DNA of 19,736 nucleotides from Candidatus Zhuqueibacterota bacterium. GTDB taxonomy: Bacteria > BS750m-G25. The notes beneath the pieces are model-generated. The model saw nothing but the letters and a program-made list of their open reading frames with translations. It ran no database searches and was not told the origin of the DNA. Both the position numbers and the translations under genes were made by a program. This document shows, in pieces, positions 1-5,258 of this stretch (within the stretch, counting starts at the first letter, position 1; each line of letters starts with the position of its first letter). The DNA is taken from assembly GCA_016783505.1 (NCBI GenBank), contig JADHWK010000039.1, forward strand, positions 1-19,736. The letters are read 5' to 3'.

Positions 1-176
1 GCCTCTTTACCCACCACATTTGGGTCACCCTGGACCTCAACAACGAGCATTTTTTGCCCGGGCTTGATATGTATCTGGGGCTCCTTTAGGTATTGATATT
101 CACTAAGATCCCGGGCACAACCGAAGAACAACACAAGCATCCCCAGCGCCGTCATTAATATTAGTACCTTCTTCAT
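1..176 (-). CDS. Lipoprotein, probably GyrI-like effector-binding domain (3' end outside window)
   Basis: The first 58 codons are visible. The protein starts MKKVLILMTALGMLVLFFGC, a short Lys-Lys N-region, a hydrophobic core and a lipobox (LFFGC) with the lipidated Cys at residue 20, so it should be a membrane-anchored lipoprotein. The mature part reads 'KPGQKMLVVEVQGDPNVVGKE', which resembles the start of GyrI-like (AraC effector-binding type) small-molecule binding domains. That assignment rests on a short stretch and is moderate at best. A strong SD (AAAGGAGG, 187-193) sits about 10 bases before the ATG at 176, which fixes the start. A consensus promoter lies about 320 bases upstream (493-521), so the mRNA would have a long leader containing palindromic repeats. 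The ligand is unknown. Confidence 0.7.
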   Translation of the reverse strand, partial: MKKVLILMTALGMLVLFFGCARDLSEYQYLKEPQIHIKPGQKMLVVEVQGDPNVVGKE

Positions 177-230
177 CTTTTCTTCCCTCCTTTCGTTTTT
201 AACTTTAGCCCCTTAGCGGTAAATGGCCAA

Positions 231-247
231 TCCCGAGTTACTCGGGA
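231..247. repeat. TCCCGA...TCGGGA palindrome (copy 1)
   Basis: Perfect 8-base arms around a single central T (TCCCGAGT-T-ACTCGGGA). It lies in the leader of the lipoprotein gene at 1-176 and is one of eight such palindromes, all intergenic. Confidence 0.75.
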
Positions 248-249
248 GA

Positions 250-431
250 ATCTCTGAGGCATTAGGTTACGTCAAAGGGTTGCGGTTACGAAACTCGTTT
301 AGTCTGTCGTCAATCGGTCTTAGGCCGTCGGCACGCAACCGTTTGCCGTAATCCCGATTTTCGGGACAACCGAGGGCCGTATTACGCAACCTACTGATTT
401 GTTGAAGTAAATGCCTAGGAATTCAGAGACA
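250..431. repeat. Imperfect inverted-repeat element in the lipoprotein leader
   Basis: The left end (TCTCTGAGGCATTAGGTTACG, about 251-271) and the reverse complement of the right end share TCTCTGA, GGCATT and TAGGTTRCG in the same order, with extra bases between the blocks on the right side. This looks like a decayed palindromic element. It contains the TCCCGA palindrome at 352-366. No ORF of note lies inside. Confidence 0.5.
352..366. repeat. TCCCGA...TCGGGA palindrome (copy 2)
   Basis: TCCCGA-TTT-TCGGGA, a 6-base perfect stem with a 3-base loop. It is nested inside the inverted-repeat element at 250-431. Confidence 0.75.
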
Positions 432-492
432 TTGAAGTTATTACCTCTGAAATATACAATATAATTGTGACAACAGTATGTCAGCCTATTTT

Positions 493-521
493 AAGATAAC
501 AAATTTTTCTAAAAATGTCAA
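493..521 (-). promoter_or_regulatory. Sigma70-type promoter for the lipoprotein gene
   Basis: On the minus strand: TTGACA (516-521), exactly 17 bases, then TATCTT (493-498). The start point would be near 486, giving a leader of roughly 310 bases before the ATG at 176. The layout matches the promoters at 3616-3644, 4415-4443 and 9268-9296. Confidence 0.6.
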
Positions 522-554
522 ACCTAAAAGTCAAAAATCCCCCAACAAATAGGA

Positions 555-1052
555 CTAGATGTAGCCGCAGGCTTTACGCCTGCGAGCATAACTGCGCACC
601 CCGAGCTTTGGTGGGGCTACGTCTTTTATTATCTCTCGACAGAACGGGCGGTTAGAACCCAGATAAAAGAGGTGGGACCGACATCGGCTTCGGCAATCGG
701 ACGCCCCAAAACCGGGTGCGATTATCTGAACCCCATCCGAACCCTTGACCTTCTCGGCAACCTGGCATTCGTTTCTATTCGGGCTCGGGAAAAGATAGGT
801 AGCCACTATCCTGGCGTTTTCATCGGCGAGCAGGTAGTCAACATGCCAGTGGACCTTTTTGCCCCGCTTTTTTCGATGTCTCTCTACCCGGGCCCTTAGC
901 CCCTGCATGGCGCTGCCGACGTAAGCATAATATCCAGCGGGAAAATCCAACTTACCCAATTTCCCTATTCTTAGGCAGCGGTTTTTCTCAAGATGGATCA
1001 GAAGCACATAAGCACCGCGGTCCAGGAACTCAGCGCTTTCCCTTTTATTCAC
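555..1052 (-). CDS. GIY-YIG / DUF123-type nuclease-fold protein with a repeat-derived C-terminus
   Basis: 165 aa. The GIY-YIG core is visible as GYYAYVGSA (residues 40-48) followed by LRARVERH. HWHVDYLL lies at 68-75, ECQVAEK at 95-101, and PGFGASDC...RSHLFYLG at 113-132. This order is typical of the DUF123 branch of GIY-YIG proteins, which is also found next to or fused with endonuclease III; the biological substrate is not settled. The start is GTG at 1052, with a G-rich SD-like stretch (AAGGGGGA) about 13 bases upstream. Residues from about 145 to the TAG stop are encoded by a hairpin repeat (560-621), so the last 21 residues (VAPPKLGVRSYARRRK...) are probably not native. Nuclease activity is inferred from the family only. 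Confidence 0.8.
   Translation of the reverse strand: MNKRESAEFLDRGAYVLLIHLEKNRCLRIGKLGKLDFPAGYYAYVGSAMQGLRARVERHRKKRGKKVHWHVDYLLADENARIVATYLFPSPNRNECQVAEKVKGSDGVQIIAPGFGASDCRSRCRSHLFYLGSNRPFCREIIKDVAPPKLGVRSYARRRKACGYI
560..621. repeat. Hairpin repeat providing the 3' end of the GIY-YIG gene
   Basis: Bounded by GTAGCC (561-566) and its complement GGCTAC (615-620). It contains the stem CGCAGGC-TTTAC-GCCTGCG and a second short stem around CACC/GGTG. It overlaps the last coding bases of the gene at 555-1052. Confidence 0.65.
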
Positions 1053-1088
1053 ACCCAGACTAATTCCCCCTTTTCAAGAAATAGAAGA

Positions 1089-1191
1089 GTAGGTCCGAAA
1101 TGTCCCAAAGCTTCGAGACTTTCGGACAATTAGAAAGAAAAGTCGGAAAGTCCCGTTCCGAGACTTCGGTATCGAGACATTTCCGACCTAC
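1089..1191. repeat. Inverted-repeat element between the GIY-YIG and methyltransferase genes
   Basis: GTAGGTCCGAAATGTC (1089-1104) pairs with GACATTTCCGACCTAC (1176-1191) with one mismatch. Inner segments (CTTCGAGACTTTCGGAC and CCGAGACTTCGG) are related as well. The right end supplies the last codon and the TAG stop of the methyltransferase gene. Confidence 0.7.
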
Positions 1192-1718
1192 GATGCTTTC
1201 AAAAAAATATACGACCCTTTCCCTTTTCTTGACAATTTAAACAAATTCTTTTTTGTTATTTTAGATATTATTTCATCGTATTTCATATGGTGATCGCTGA
1301 AAGACAAAATAGAATTGGGCTTCAATATTCGATGTAACTCTTCTAACACCACATCTGGATCAGTTAAACCATGATAGGTATCATATAATAAAATTACATC
1401 TATACTACCATTTTCTAATCCAGTTTCGCAATCGGAACAAATGGTTTCCACATTCGATAGTTGCTTTCTTGAAGCGATTCTCTGAACCCTCCAAATCGCA
1501 AGTGGATGGTTATCCAGGGCGTAGACCTTCCCTGATTTGCCCACCAATTCTACAAGGGGGATTATATAACTCCCGGGTCCACAGCCATAATCAAGTACAT
1601 GGAACCCCGGTTTTATCTCCACCTCTTTCAAGATATTAATGCGGGGTAAGAAGAAATCGCGAAATTTGAAACCAAAAGACATGAATTTGAAGTGAAAATT
1701 GCTCGTTGGCTTTTCCAT
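1188..1718 (-). CDS. Class I SAM-dependent methyltransferase (UbiE/Methyltransf_11-like)
   Basis: 176 aa from the chosen ATG. Motif I is VLDYGCGPGSY near residue 42; an acidic motif II (YALDNHP), motif post-II (IDVILLYDTYH) and the LHRILKPNSILSFSDHH strand follow. This is the standard Rossmann order of small soluble methyltransferases. An in-frame ATG lies 18 bases further upstream (1736), but GAAAGGGG just before the ATG at 1718 is a good SD, so I prefer 1718. The substrate cannot be told. The final residues (KAS) and stop come from the inverted repeat at 1089-1191, so the native C-terminus may have been slightly altered. A dead relative appears to lie just upstream (1745-2192). Confidence 0.85.
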   Translation of the reverse strand: MEKPTSNFHFKFMSFGFKFRDFFLPRINILKEVEIKPGFHVLDYGCGPGSYIIPLVELVGKSGKVYALDNHPLAIWRVQRIASRKQLSNVETICSDCETGLENGSIDVILLYDTYHGLTDPDVVLEELHRILKPNSILSFSDHHMKYDEIISKITKKNLFKLSRKGKGSYIFLKAS

Positions 1719-1744
1719 AATAACCCCTTTCACCATCTACAATA

Positions 1745-2192
1745 TTATTTTCTTAACCAGATTTCCAAGTTTATCCCTTCCGCCTTAATTTCAAAATCTG
1801 CAAATTGAGTGTCCTCTATGATTTTCTCAATTTGCCTAGATTATTCATAGAATTTAGCCACGAAAACTCTAAGTCACTAAGAATATAAAATATAAAAGCC
1901 GTCCCGTTTGTAAACTGAGTTTCTCTCTATTAATCTGTGAACATTTGCTTAATCTAAATTTAATCAAGACTTTGTGTCTTGGTGTCTTTGTGGCATATGA
2001 ATTATTCAGGTTTGCTTTGCTGTGTAGCTTTCCCTAAATGAATGCTTCAATCCCCAACGCATGATTTTATAATCAACAATGTCTGTCCGCTAATCTTCTG
2101 TACTCTTTCTGCATCTTTTCGGTATTTTTGGCCCATTCCGCGTATTTGATTGCAAAATAGCCTTCAACCCCTTAAGACACAAGTTGCTTCAT
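1745..2192 (-). pseudogene. Probable methyltransferase pseudogene, middle replaced by an inverted repeat
   Basis: Two coding-like fragments on the minus strand flank the inverted repeat at 1857-1994. The 5' fragment (2073-2192) reads MKQLVS, an in-frame TAA, then GVEGYFAIKYAEWAKNTEK followed by MQKEYRRLADRHC. This resembles the N-terminal lead-in of small SAM methyltransferases, just before motif I. The 3' fragment (1745-1840) reads SRQIEKIIEDTQ followed by FADFEIKAEGINLEIWLRK and a stop, like the last beta strands of that fold. The catalytic core is missing. That both pieces belong to one gene is inference. Confidence 0.35.
1857..1994. repeat. Inverted-repeat element (GCCAC-RAARAC type)
   Basis: The left arm GCCACGAAAACTCTAAGTCA (from 1857) is matched by the reverse complement of the right arm (1968-1994), which reads GCCACAAAGACACCAAGACA. 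About three quarters of positions agree. This type of dispersed sequence, which reads 'TTTGTGTCTTGGTGTCTTTGTGGC'-like on one strand, recurs in many bacterial genomes. A weaker relative lies near 3752-3782. Confidence 0.6.
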
Positions 2193-2254
2193 TGTCTGAA
2201 ATAAATTCAACCCCCTTGATTGTTTTTGCACTTTATCCTAACTCCAGGATGAAA

Positions 2255-2581
2255 TTACGTTTGTTGATCTGATGCTGCTGGGGATTTTTCCCCTTCGTCA
2301 AAGTGCTCCTTGAACTTGGCCCGAAACTTTTCTTTCCACCGATTATGGTCATGATTGTGGTCGTGATCGTATTCGTGATGGTGCCCGGCCTTGAATAATA
2401 GATGGGCCAGGATGACCAATCCCCATGCCTGCCAGAAGGTAATGGTGGATAGTCCAAAAATGGTTGGCATCAACCAATTCCAAAGGATCATGACCAACCA
2501 GCCGAACAAAAAGGCAATCACCACCCCCAATCCGATGCCCCCAATCGCCATCAAGATGATCTTCAAAATTTTCTTTAACAT
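2255..2581 (-). CDS. Small membrane protein with a His/Asp-rich tail, paired with an ECF sigma factor
   Basis: 108 aa. A long hydrophobic segment (about residues 7-36) is followed by NWLMPTIFGL and a second hydrophobic segment (ITFWQAWGLVILAHLLF, 47-63). A soluble tail opens with HHHEYDHDHNHDHN (67-80): seven His and four Asp/Glu in 14 residues, then a basic/acidic helix. The 'WNWLMP..FGL..ITFWQA.GL' core resembles a family of short uncharacterised proteins encoded beside ECF sigma factors. A strong SD (AGGAGG, 5 bases before the ATG) fixes the start. It lies 56 bases downstream of the sigma gene, so they are probably co-transcribed. A role as membrane-bound sigma regulator or metal-responsive partner is inference; no classic zinc anti-sigma motif (HxxxCxxC) is present. 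Confidence 0.75.
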   Translation of the reverse strand: MLKKILKIILMAIGGIGLGVVIAFLFGWLVMILWNWLMPTIFGLSTITFWQAWGLVILAHLLFKAGHHHEYDHDHNHDHNRWKEKFRAKFKEHFDEGEKSPAASDQQT

Positions 2582-2637
2582 GTCTCCTCCTATTATTCTT
2601 GCTTAAACCAATTCTTTATGTTTTTTATCTAATATCT

Positions 2638-3186
2638 TTATTTAACATCATTTAACAAATCTCTTATTTCACTCAATCTTTTTCTCAAAAACAACACCGC
2701 ATATCTTTTCCTTGAGATCAATGTGTTTATAGGTTCACCGGTCATCGCCGAAATCTCTCTGAAGGTCTTTCCTTCTACTGCCTGCCAGATGAAAACATGA
2801 CGCTGTTTCTCTGGTAATTCATCTAAGCTATCGGCGATTGCATCAGCCAGAAGTTTGTGAAAGAACTCTTTTTCGGGATGAAGCCCGCTGTCGGCCAATA
2901 AATCTCCCAGTAACAGACCTTCCTCATTTTCCTGAAGAGAAACCCTGATGGGTCTCTTTTTTCGGTACCAGTCAATGATCTTATTGCGGGCGGCGGTGTA
3001 AAACCAGCCGATCAAATTCTCAATGGGCTGGGTGACACTTATACCCTGCAAGGTATGGTAAAAGACATCATGAAGAATGTCCTCGGCATCCTCGAGGTTC
3101 TCTACTCTGCTTCTGATGTAAGCCAGCAGGCGTCCCCGCTCTTTTCTATAAGCCTCGCCAATTTCCAGTGTCAATACCGCCTCCAT
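2638..3186 (-). CDS. RNA polymerase sigma factor, ECF (sigma-70 family)
   Basis: 182 aa, the usual ECF size. Region 2 spans about residues 11-80, with ENLEDAEDILHDVF (core RNA polymerase contact) and WFYTAARNKIIDWYRKK (-10 recognition). Region 4 spans about 115-172, with LPEKQRHVFIWQAVEGKTFREISAMTG and a helix-turn-helix ending TLISRKRYAVLFLRKRL (-35 recognition). There is no C-terminal extension. The next gene encodes a His-rich membrane protein, the position where an anti-sigma factor is normally found. I do not see a convincing autoregulated promoter in the 250 bases upstream. The signal it answers to is unknown. Confidence 0.92.
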   Translation of the reverse strand: MEAVLTLEIGEAYRKERGRLLAYIRSRVENLEDAEDILHDVFYHTLQGISVTQPIENLIGWFYTAARNKIIDWYRKKRPIRVSLQENEEGLLLGDLLADSGLHPEKEFFHKLLADAIADSLDELPEKQRHVFIWQAVEGKTFREISAMTGEPINTLISRKRYAVLFLRKRLSEIRDLLNDVK

Positions 3187-3276
3187 CTCACTATTAATGA
3201 CGAGAAATTGATGAAAATATTTTAATCTAGATTCGAAAATCTTTTATTACTTTGGTGCAACGTGTTGAAACCCCTA

Positions 3277-3305
3277 GGAAACCCACGATTTCAATCGTGG
3301 GTTCC
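3277..3305. repeat. Hairpin upstream of the sigma factor gene
   Basis: ACCCACGATT pairs with AATCGTGGGT across a TC loop; the stem extends to GGAA/TTCC with a one-base bulge. No T-run follows on either strand, so it is not a standard terminator. It lies in the interval between the short-ORF RNA and the sigma gene. Confidence 0.6.
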
Positions 3306-3436
3306 AGATACTAAAGATAGAATTCAACCGATCAGTCAAGCTCCCGACTGGTTCGTGGGCTACTAAAAGGTGAAATTCATAATCTTGGCTTAAAAAAATA
3401 TGAAAAGTTTTGGAAAAATGCAAGTTAAAAATCCCC

Positions 3437-3472
3437 AAAAAATAAAAAACCCCCGAAGAATTCAGGGGTTTG
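3437..3472 (-). terminator. Intrinsic terminator of the short-ORF RNA
   Basis: On the minus strand AAACCCCTGAA pairs with TTCGGGGGTTT around a three-base loop, with one mismatch. It is followed by TTTTTTATTTTTT. The T-run lies only on the minus-strand exit side. Confidence 0.8.
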
Positions 3473-3499
3473 TAGGTAGTGAGCAGTTTCAGGTCGTGC

Positions 3500-3562
3500 T
3501 CAGGACCATCTAAGGCAACCCTCAGCACAGTGGGCCACAGGTCTCAGCATCCACCTTTTCAT
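3500..3562 (-). CDS. Predicted 20-aa microprotein
   Basis: ATG at 3562, TGA at 3500-3502. The peptide is MKRWMLRPVAHCAEGCLRWS: basic, two Trp and two Cys in an HC-x3-C arrangement. GGAGGTG four to five bases upstream is a good SD. The ORF fills the middle of a transcript with its own promoter and terminator, which is the main reason to believe it. A longer overlapping GTG frame (3274-3528) reads through the terminator and is not credible. No homologue is recognised. It could be a leader peptide, but no attenuated gene follows the terminator closely (the sigma factor ATG is about 250 bases away). Confidence 0.4.
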   Translation of the reverse strand: MKRWMLRPVAHCAEGCLRWS

Positions 3563-3615
3563 ATGACACCTCCATTCATTCTAACCGGGTTTTCTGGCAT
3601 TTATTTTTGCAGATA

Positions 3616-3644
3616 AATATACGGATTTTTAGGGACTTTGTCAA
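3616..3644 (-). promoter_or_regulatory. Consensus sigma70 promoter of the short-ORF RNA
   Basis: TTGACA (3639-3644), 17 bases, TATATT (3616-3621) on the minus strand. The predicted start is near 3609. Confidence 0.75.
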
Positions 3645-3689
3645 CGATTTTTTCTTTTCCTTAGGAAAATGGAAATGTACGAAAAAACC

Positions 3690-3749
3690 TTAATTCAAAA
3701 CCACTATTTTCTTCACCTACACAAAGTTACCTATTTTTATCTGAAAATA
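3690..3749 (-). pseudogene. T9SS type A C-terminal tail relic 1 (outer, copy A)
   Basis: The minus frame reads YFQIKIGNFV, TAG, VKKIVVLN, stop. It matches the closing residues of T9SS type A sorting domains (…AGDFVQVKKMVVLR). No upstream coding sequence survives. Confidence 0.45.
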
Positions 3750-3893
3750 TTTTCATCGCAAAGTTCACTAAGAACGCAGAGAAGAATATTTTCATTTAGC
3801 AATCAACAATCAGCTATCAGCTTCTTTTTTCTTAATTTTTCATTGCTAACTTTAAATTGCTAATTGCTAATTGCTAATTGCTAATTTTAATCA

Positions 3894-3959
3894 TTACCTC
3901 AAAACCACCATCTTCTTTACCTACACAAAGTCACCTGGGCCCATCCGGTCTCCATAGAT
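3894..3959 (-). pseudogene. T9SS type A C-terminal tail relic 2 (inner, copy A)
   Basis: The minus frame reads IYGDRMGPGDFV, TAG, VKKMVVLR, stop. It aligns without gaps to the typical tail YFYRMEAGDFVQVKKMVVLR; the TAG falls where Gln (CAG) is expected, a single C-to-T change. An in-frame TAA precedes it. This is the clearest of the four relics. Confidence 0.55.
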
Positions 3960-3993
3960 TTAATCCCGATGTTTTGGGATTTTATAAGCGACC

Positions 3994-4371
3994 TCATAGC
4001 AACCGTAATCTGGTGACCCTGGGGTCTATGATCACCTCCTCATGCTCAAAGTCAAGTTTGAAACGCCATTTCTGCATCGTAGCCGTCCCAATGATCACAT
4101 CTTCCGATAAATCAGGAATTACCATAAACTCGTCAGAAAAGCGGTAGCCGTCAAGGTAGAAATCAAGGCTCACACGCTCCTTTGCCCCAATCTTTCTTTT
4201 TTTCTCCGCTGTTTCAAACTCCAGGGGAATTGGAATTCGCTCCAAAATTCCCAGACTTTTTGCCAGCCTTCTCTCAATGCAGGAATAGGTGGCACCCGAG
4301 TCAAACAGGCCTTCCAACTCCTTCTCCCCTTTTGAGCCTGCAAGTTTCAGTTTCTTGGTGATAACGGCCAT
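3994..4371 (-). CDS. Retropepsin-like (clan AA) aspartic protease, copy A
   Basis: 125 aa. The catalytic motif is LFDSGATYSCI (Asp24-Ser-Gly), Ser replacing the commoner Thr, as in some pepsins and retropepsins. A flap-region segment follows, then MVIPDLSEDVIIGTATMQKW, matching the hydrophobic 'iiG...l' that ends the retropepsin fold. One monomer is present, so it should act as a homodimer. There is no signal peptide. The start at 4371 is set by AGGAGG eight bases upstream and by a consensus promoter (4415-4443); a longer frame from 4443 would overlap the -35 box and is rejected. It is 77% identical, without gaps, to copy B. The substrate is unknown; bacterial clan AA proteins of this size are poorly characterised. 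Confidence 0.8.
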   Translation of the reverse strand: MAVITKKLKLAGSKGEKELEGLFDSGATYSCIERRLAKSLGILERIPIPLEFETAEKKRKIGAKERVSLDFYLDGYRFSDEFMVIPDLSEDVIIGTATMQKWRFKLDFEHEEVIIDPRVTRLRLL

Positions 4372-4414
4372 TATATAACCTCCTGAAAAACGTCTTCTTT
4401 TTGCTGCTTTTCTT

Positions 4415-4443
4415 AATATAGGAAAATTTAATACGATTGTCAA
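4415..4443 (-). promoter_or_regulatory. Consensus sigma70 promoter of protease copy A
   Basis: TTGACA (4438-4443), 17 bases, TATATT (4415-4420) on the minus strand. The predicted start near 4408 gives a leader of about 37 bases ending in a good SD. Copy B has no equivalent. Confidence 0.75.
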
Positions 4444-4485
4444 TACCGAATTTCGCAGTGGCTGAAATTTATTGGAAGGGGGTTC

Positions 4486-4525
4486 AAAAAAAAAAAAAAA
4501 CCGCCCCGTGCTGAGCTCGGGACGG
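4486..4525 (-). terminator. Strong intrinsic terminator
   Basis: On the minus strand CCGTCCCG pairs with CGGGGCGG (one G-T pair), with an inner GCT/AGC extension, followed by 15 consecutive T. It lies 28 bases past the stop of the T9SS-tail relic at 4553-4612, so it was probably the terminator of that lost gene. Today it insulates copy A from transcription coming through copy B. Confidence 0.85.
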
Positions 4526-4552
4526 CATTTACGACGCTCTGTTTGTTTGGGA

Positions 4553-4612
4553 TTACCTCAATACCGCTATCTTCTTCACCCGCACAAAGTTACCTATTTT
4601 TATCTGAAAATA
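4553..4612 (-). pseudogene. T9SS type A C-terminal tail relic 3 (outer, copy B)
   Basis: Reads YFQIKIGNFVRVKKIAVLR, stop, with no internal stop codon (CGG where the other relics have TAG). A strong terminator follows at 4486-4525. This looks like the least damaged 3' end of a secreted-protein gene whose body has been lost. Confidence 0.5.
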
Positions 4613-4763
4613 TTTTCTTATCAAATTTCACTAAGAACGCAGAGAAGAGTATTTTCATTTAGCAATCAACAATCAGCTATCAGCTTTATTGTTCTTAATT
4701 TTTCATTGCTAATTTTAAATTGTTAATTGCTAATTGCTAATTGCTAATTGCTAATTTTGATCA

Positions 4764-4829
4764 TTACCTCAAAAACACCATCTTCTTTACCTACACAAAG
4801 TCACCTGGGCCCATCCGGTCTCCATAGAT
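4764..4829 (-). pseudogene. T9SS type A C-terminal tail relic 4 (inner, copy B)
   Basis: Reads IYGDRMGPGDFV, TAG, VKKMVFLR, stop. It is nearly identical to relic 2 and shares its TAG, so the mutation predates the duplication. Confidence 0.5.
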
Positions 4830-4863
4830 TTAATCCCGATGTTTTGGGATTTTATAAGCGACC

Positions 4864-5241
4864 TTATAGTAACCGCAATTTGGTGACCCTGGGGTCTATG
4901 ATCACCTCCTCGTGCTCAAAGTCAAGTTTGAAACGCCATTTCTGCATCGTAGTTGTCCCAATGATGACTTCCTCCGATAGATCAGGGATTACCATAAACT
5001 CATCCGAGAAGCGATAGCCATTAAGATAAAAATCGAGCCTCACCACTTCTATTGCCTCTATTTCCTCACCCTCCTTTGCTGTCTCAAAGGAGAGCGGGGA
5101 CGATAACGGAGTAATGATCCCTAATTTCTGAGCCAATCCCTTCTCGATGCAGGAATAGGTGAAACCTGAGTCAAACAGGCCCTCCAACTCCTTCTCCCCT
5201 TTTGAGCCTGCAAGCTTAATCTTCTTTACAATAATTACCAT
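4864..5241 (-). CDS. Retropepsin-like (clan AA) aspartic protease, copy B
   Basis: 125 aa, with LFDSGFTYSCI (Asp24-Ser-Gly) and MVIPDLSEEVIIGTTTMQKW. The reading frame is intact. Compared with copy A, residues 9-33 and 69-125 are almost identical, while 20 of the 29 differences fall between residues 34 and 68, the flap/substrate region in retropepsins. The ATG at 5241 aligns with copy A's start; a TTG three codons earlier is possible. No SD precedes either, and the position where copy A has its promoter is occupied by an inverted repeat (5259-5319). It may be weakly expressed, or depend on a different start signal. Confidence 0.75.
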   Translation of the reverse strand: MVIIVKKIKLAGSKGEKELEGLFDSGFTYSCIEKGLAQKLGIITPLSSPLSFETAKEGEEIEAIEVVRLDFYLNGYRFSDEFMVIPDLSEEVIIGTTTMQKWRFKLDFEHEEVIIDPRVTKLRLL

Positions 5242-5258
5242 GAATGCCAAGAAAAATT

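Larger units (their letters stand above)
3437..3609 (-). ncRNA. Predicted short transcript (about 170 nt) carrying a 20-codon ORF
   Basis: A consensus promoter (3616-3644) and a strong intrinsic terminator (3437-3472) bracket about 170 bases on the minus strand. Within it are a good SD (GGAGGTG) and a 20-codon ORF. The RNA also contains repeated blocks: TGCTGAG twice, TCCTGAG once, and ACCTG twice. It could be a small mRNA for a microprotein, a dual-function RNA or a regulatory RNA. I recognise no Rfam family (not SRP RNA, tmRNA or 6S by eye). The boundaries are predicted from the signals. Confidence 0.5.
3690..4371 (-). repeat. Tandem duplication, copy A (protease gene plus two T9SS-tail relics)
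   Basis: This stretch is repeated in direct orientation at 4553-5241. The offset is 863 bases at the left and 870 on the right. The 7-base difference equals one extra AATTGCT unit in copy B. The blocks in order are: outer T9SS-tail relic, a 'cactaagaacgcagagaaga' segment, AATTGCT heptamers (four units, 3855-3882), inner T9SS-tail relic, then the aspartic protease gene. Similarity stops near the protease start codon. Confidence 0.85.
4553..5241 (-). repeat. Tandem duplication, copy B
   Basis: Second copy of the unit at 3690-4371, with five heptamer units (4718-4752, the first degenerate) instead of four. DNA identity looks highest over the protease 3' half and downstream flank and lower in the protease middle. 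Confidence 0.85.

Noticed and set aside
2233-2457. Minus-strand ORF overlapping the His-rich membrane protein in another frame
   Set aside because: It arises from the repetitive CAT/GAC codons of the His/Asp tract; no SD.
3274-3528. 84-codon minus-strand ORF with GTG start
   Set aside because: It reads through the intrinsic terminator at 3437-3472 and overlaps the better-signalled 20-codon ORF; no SD, and its translation looks random.
3400-3610. Short transcript as SRP RNA, tmRNA or 6S RNA
   Set aside because: None of the conserved blocks (for example the GGAAGCAGCC-type SRP loop or an Ala-tRNA-like end) is present.
3669-3863. Plus-strand ORF (and the similar one at 4472-4726)
   Set aside because: Low-complexity reading of repeat DNA opposite the T9SS-tail relics; the similarity between the two reflects the duplication, not coding.
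3855-3882. AATTGCT heptamers (also 4718-4752) as a CRISPR-like or regulatory array
   Set aside because: Seven-base units without spacers; simple tandem slippage repeats differing by one unit between duplication copies.
4372-4443. 24-codon N-terminal extension of protease copy A
   Set aside because: The region contains the -35 and -10 boxes and the SD of the real start; copy B has no equivalent extension.
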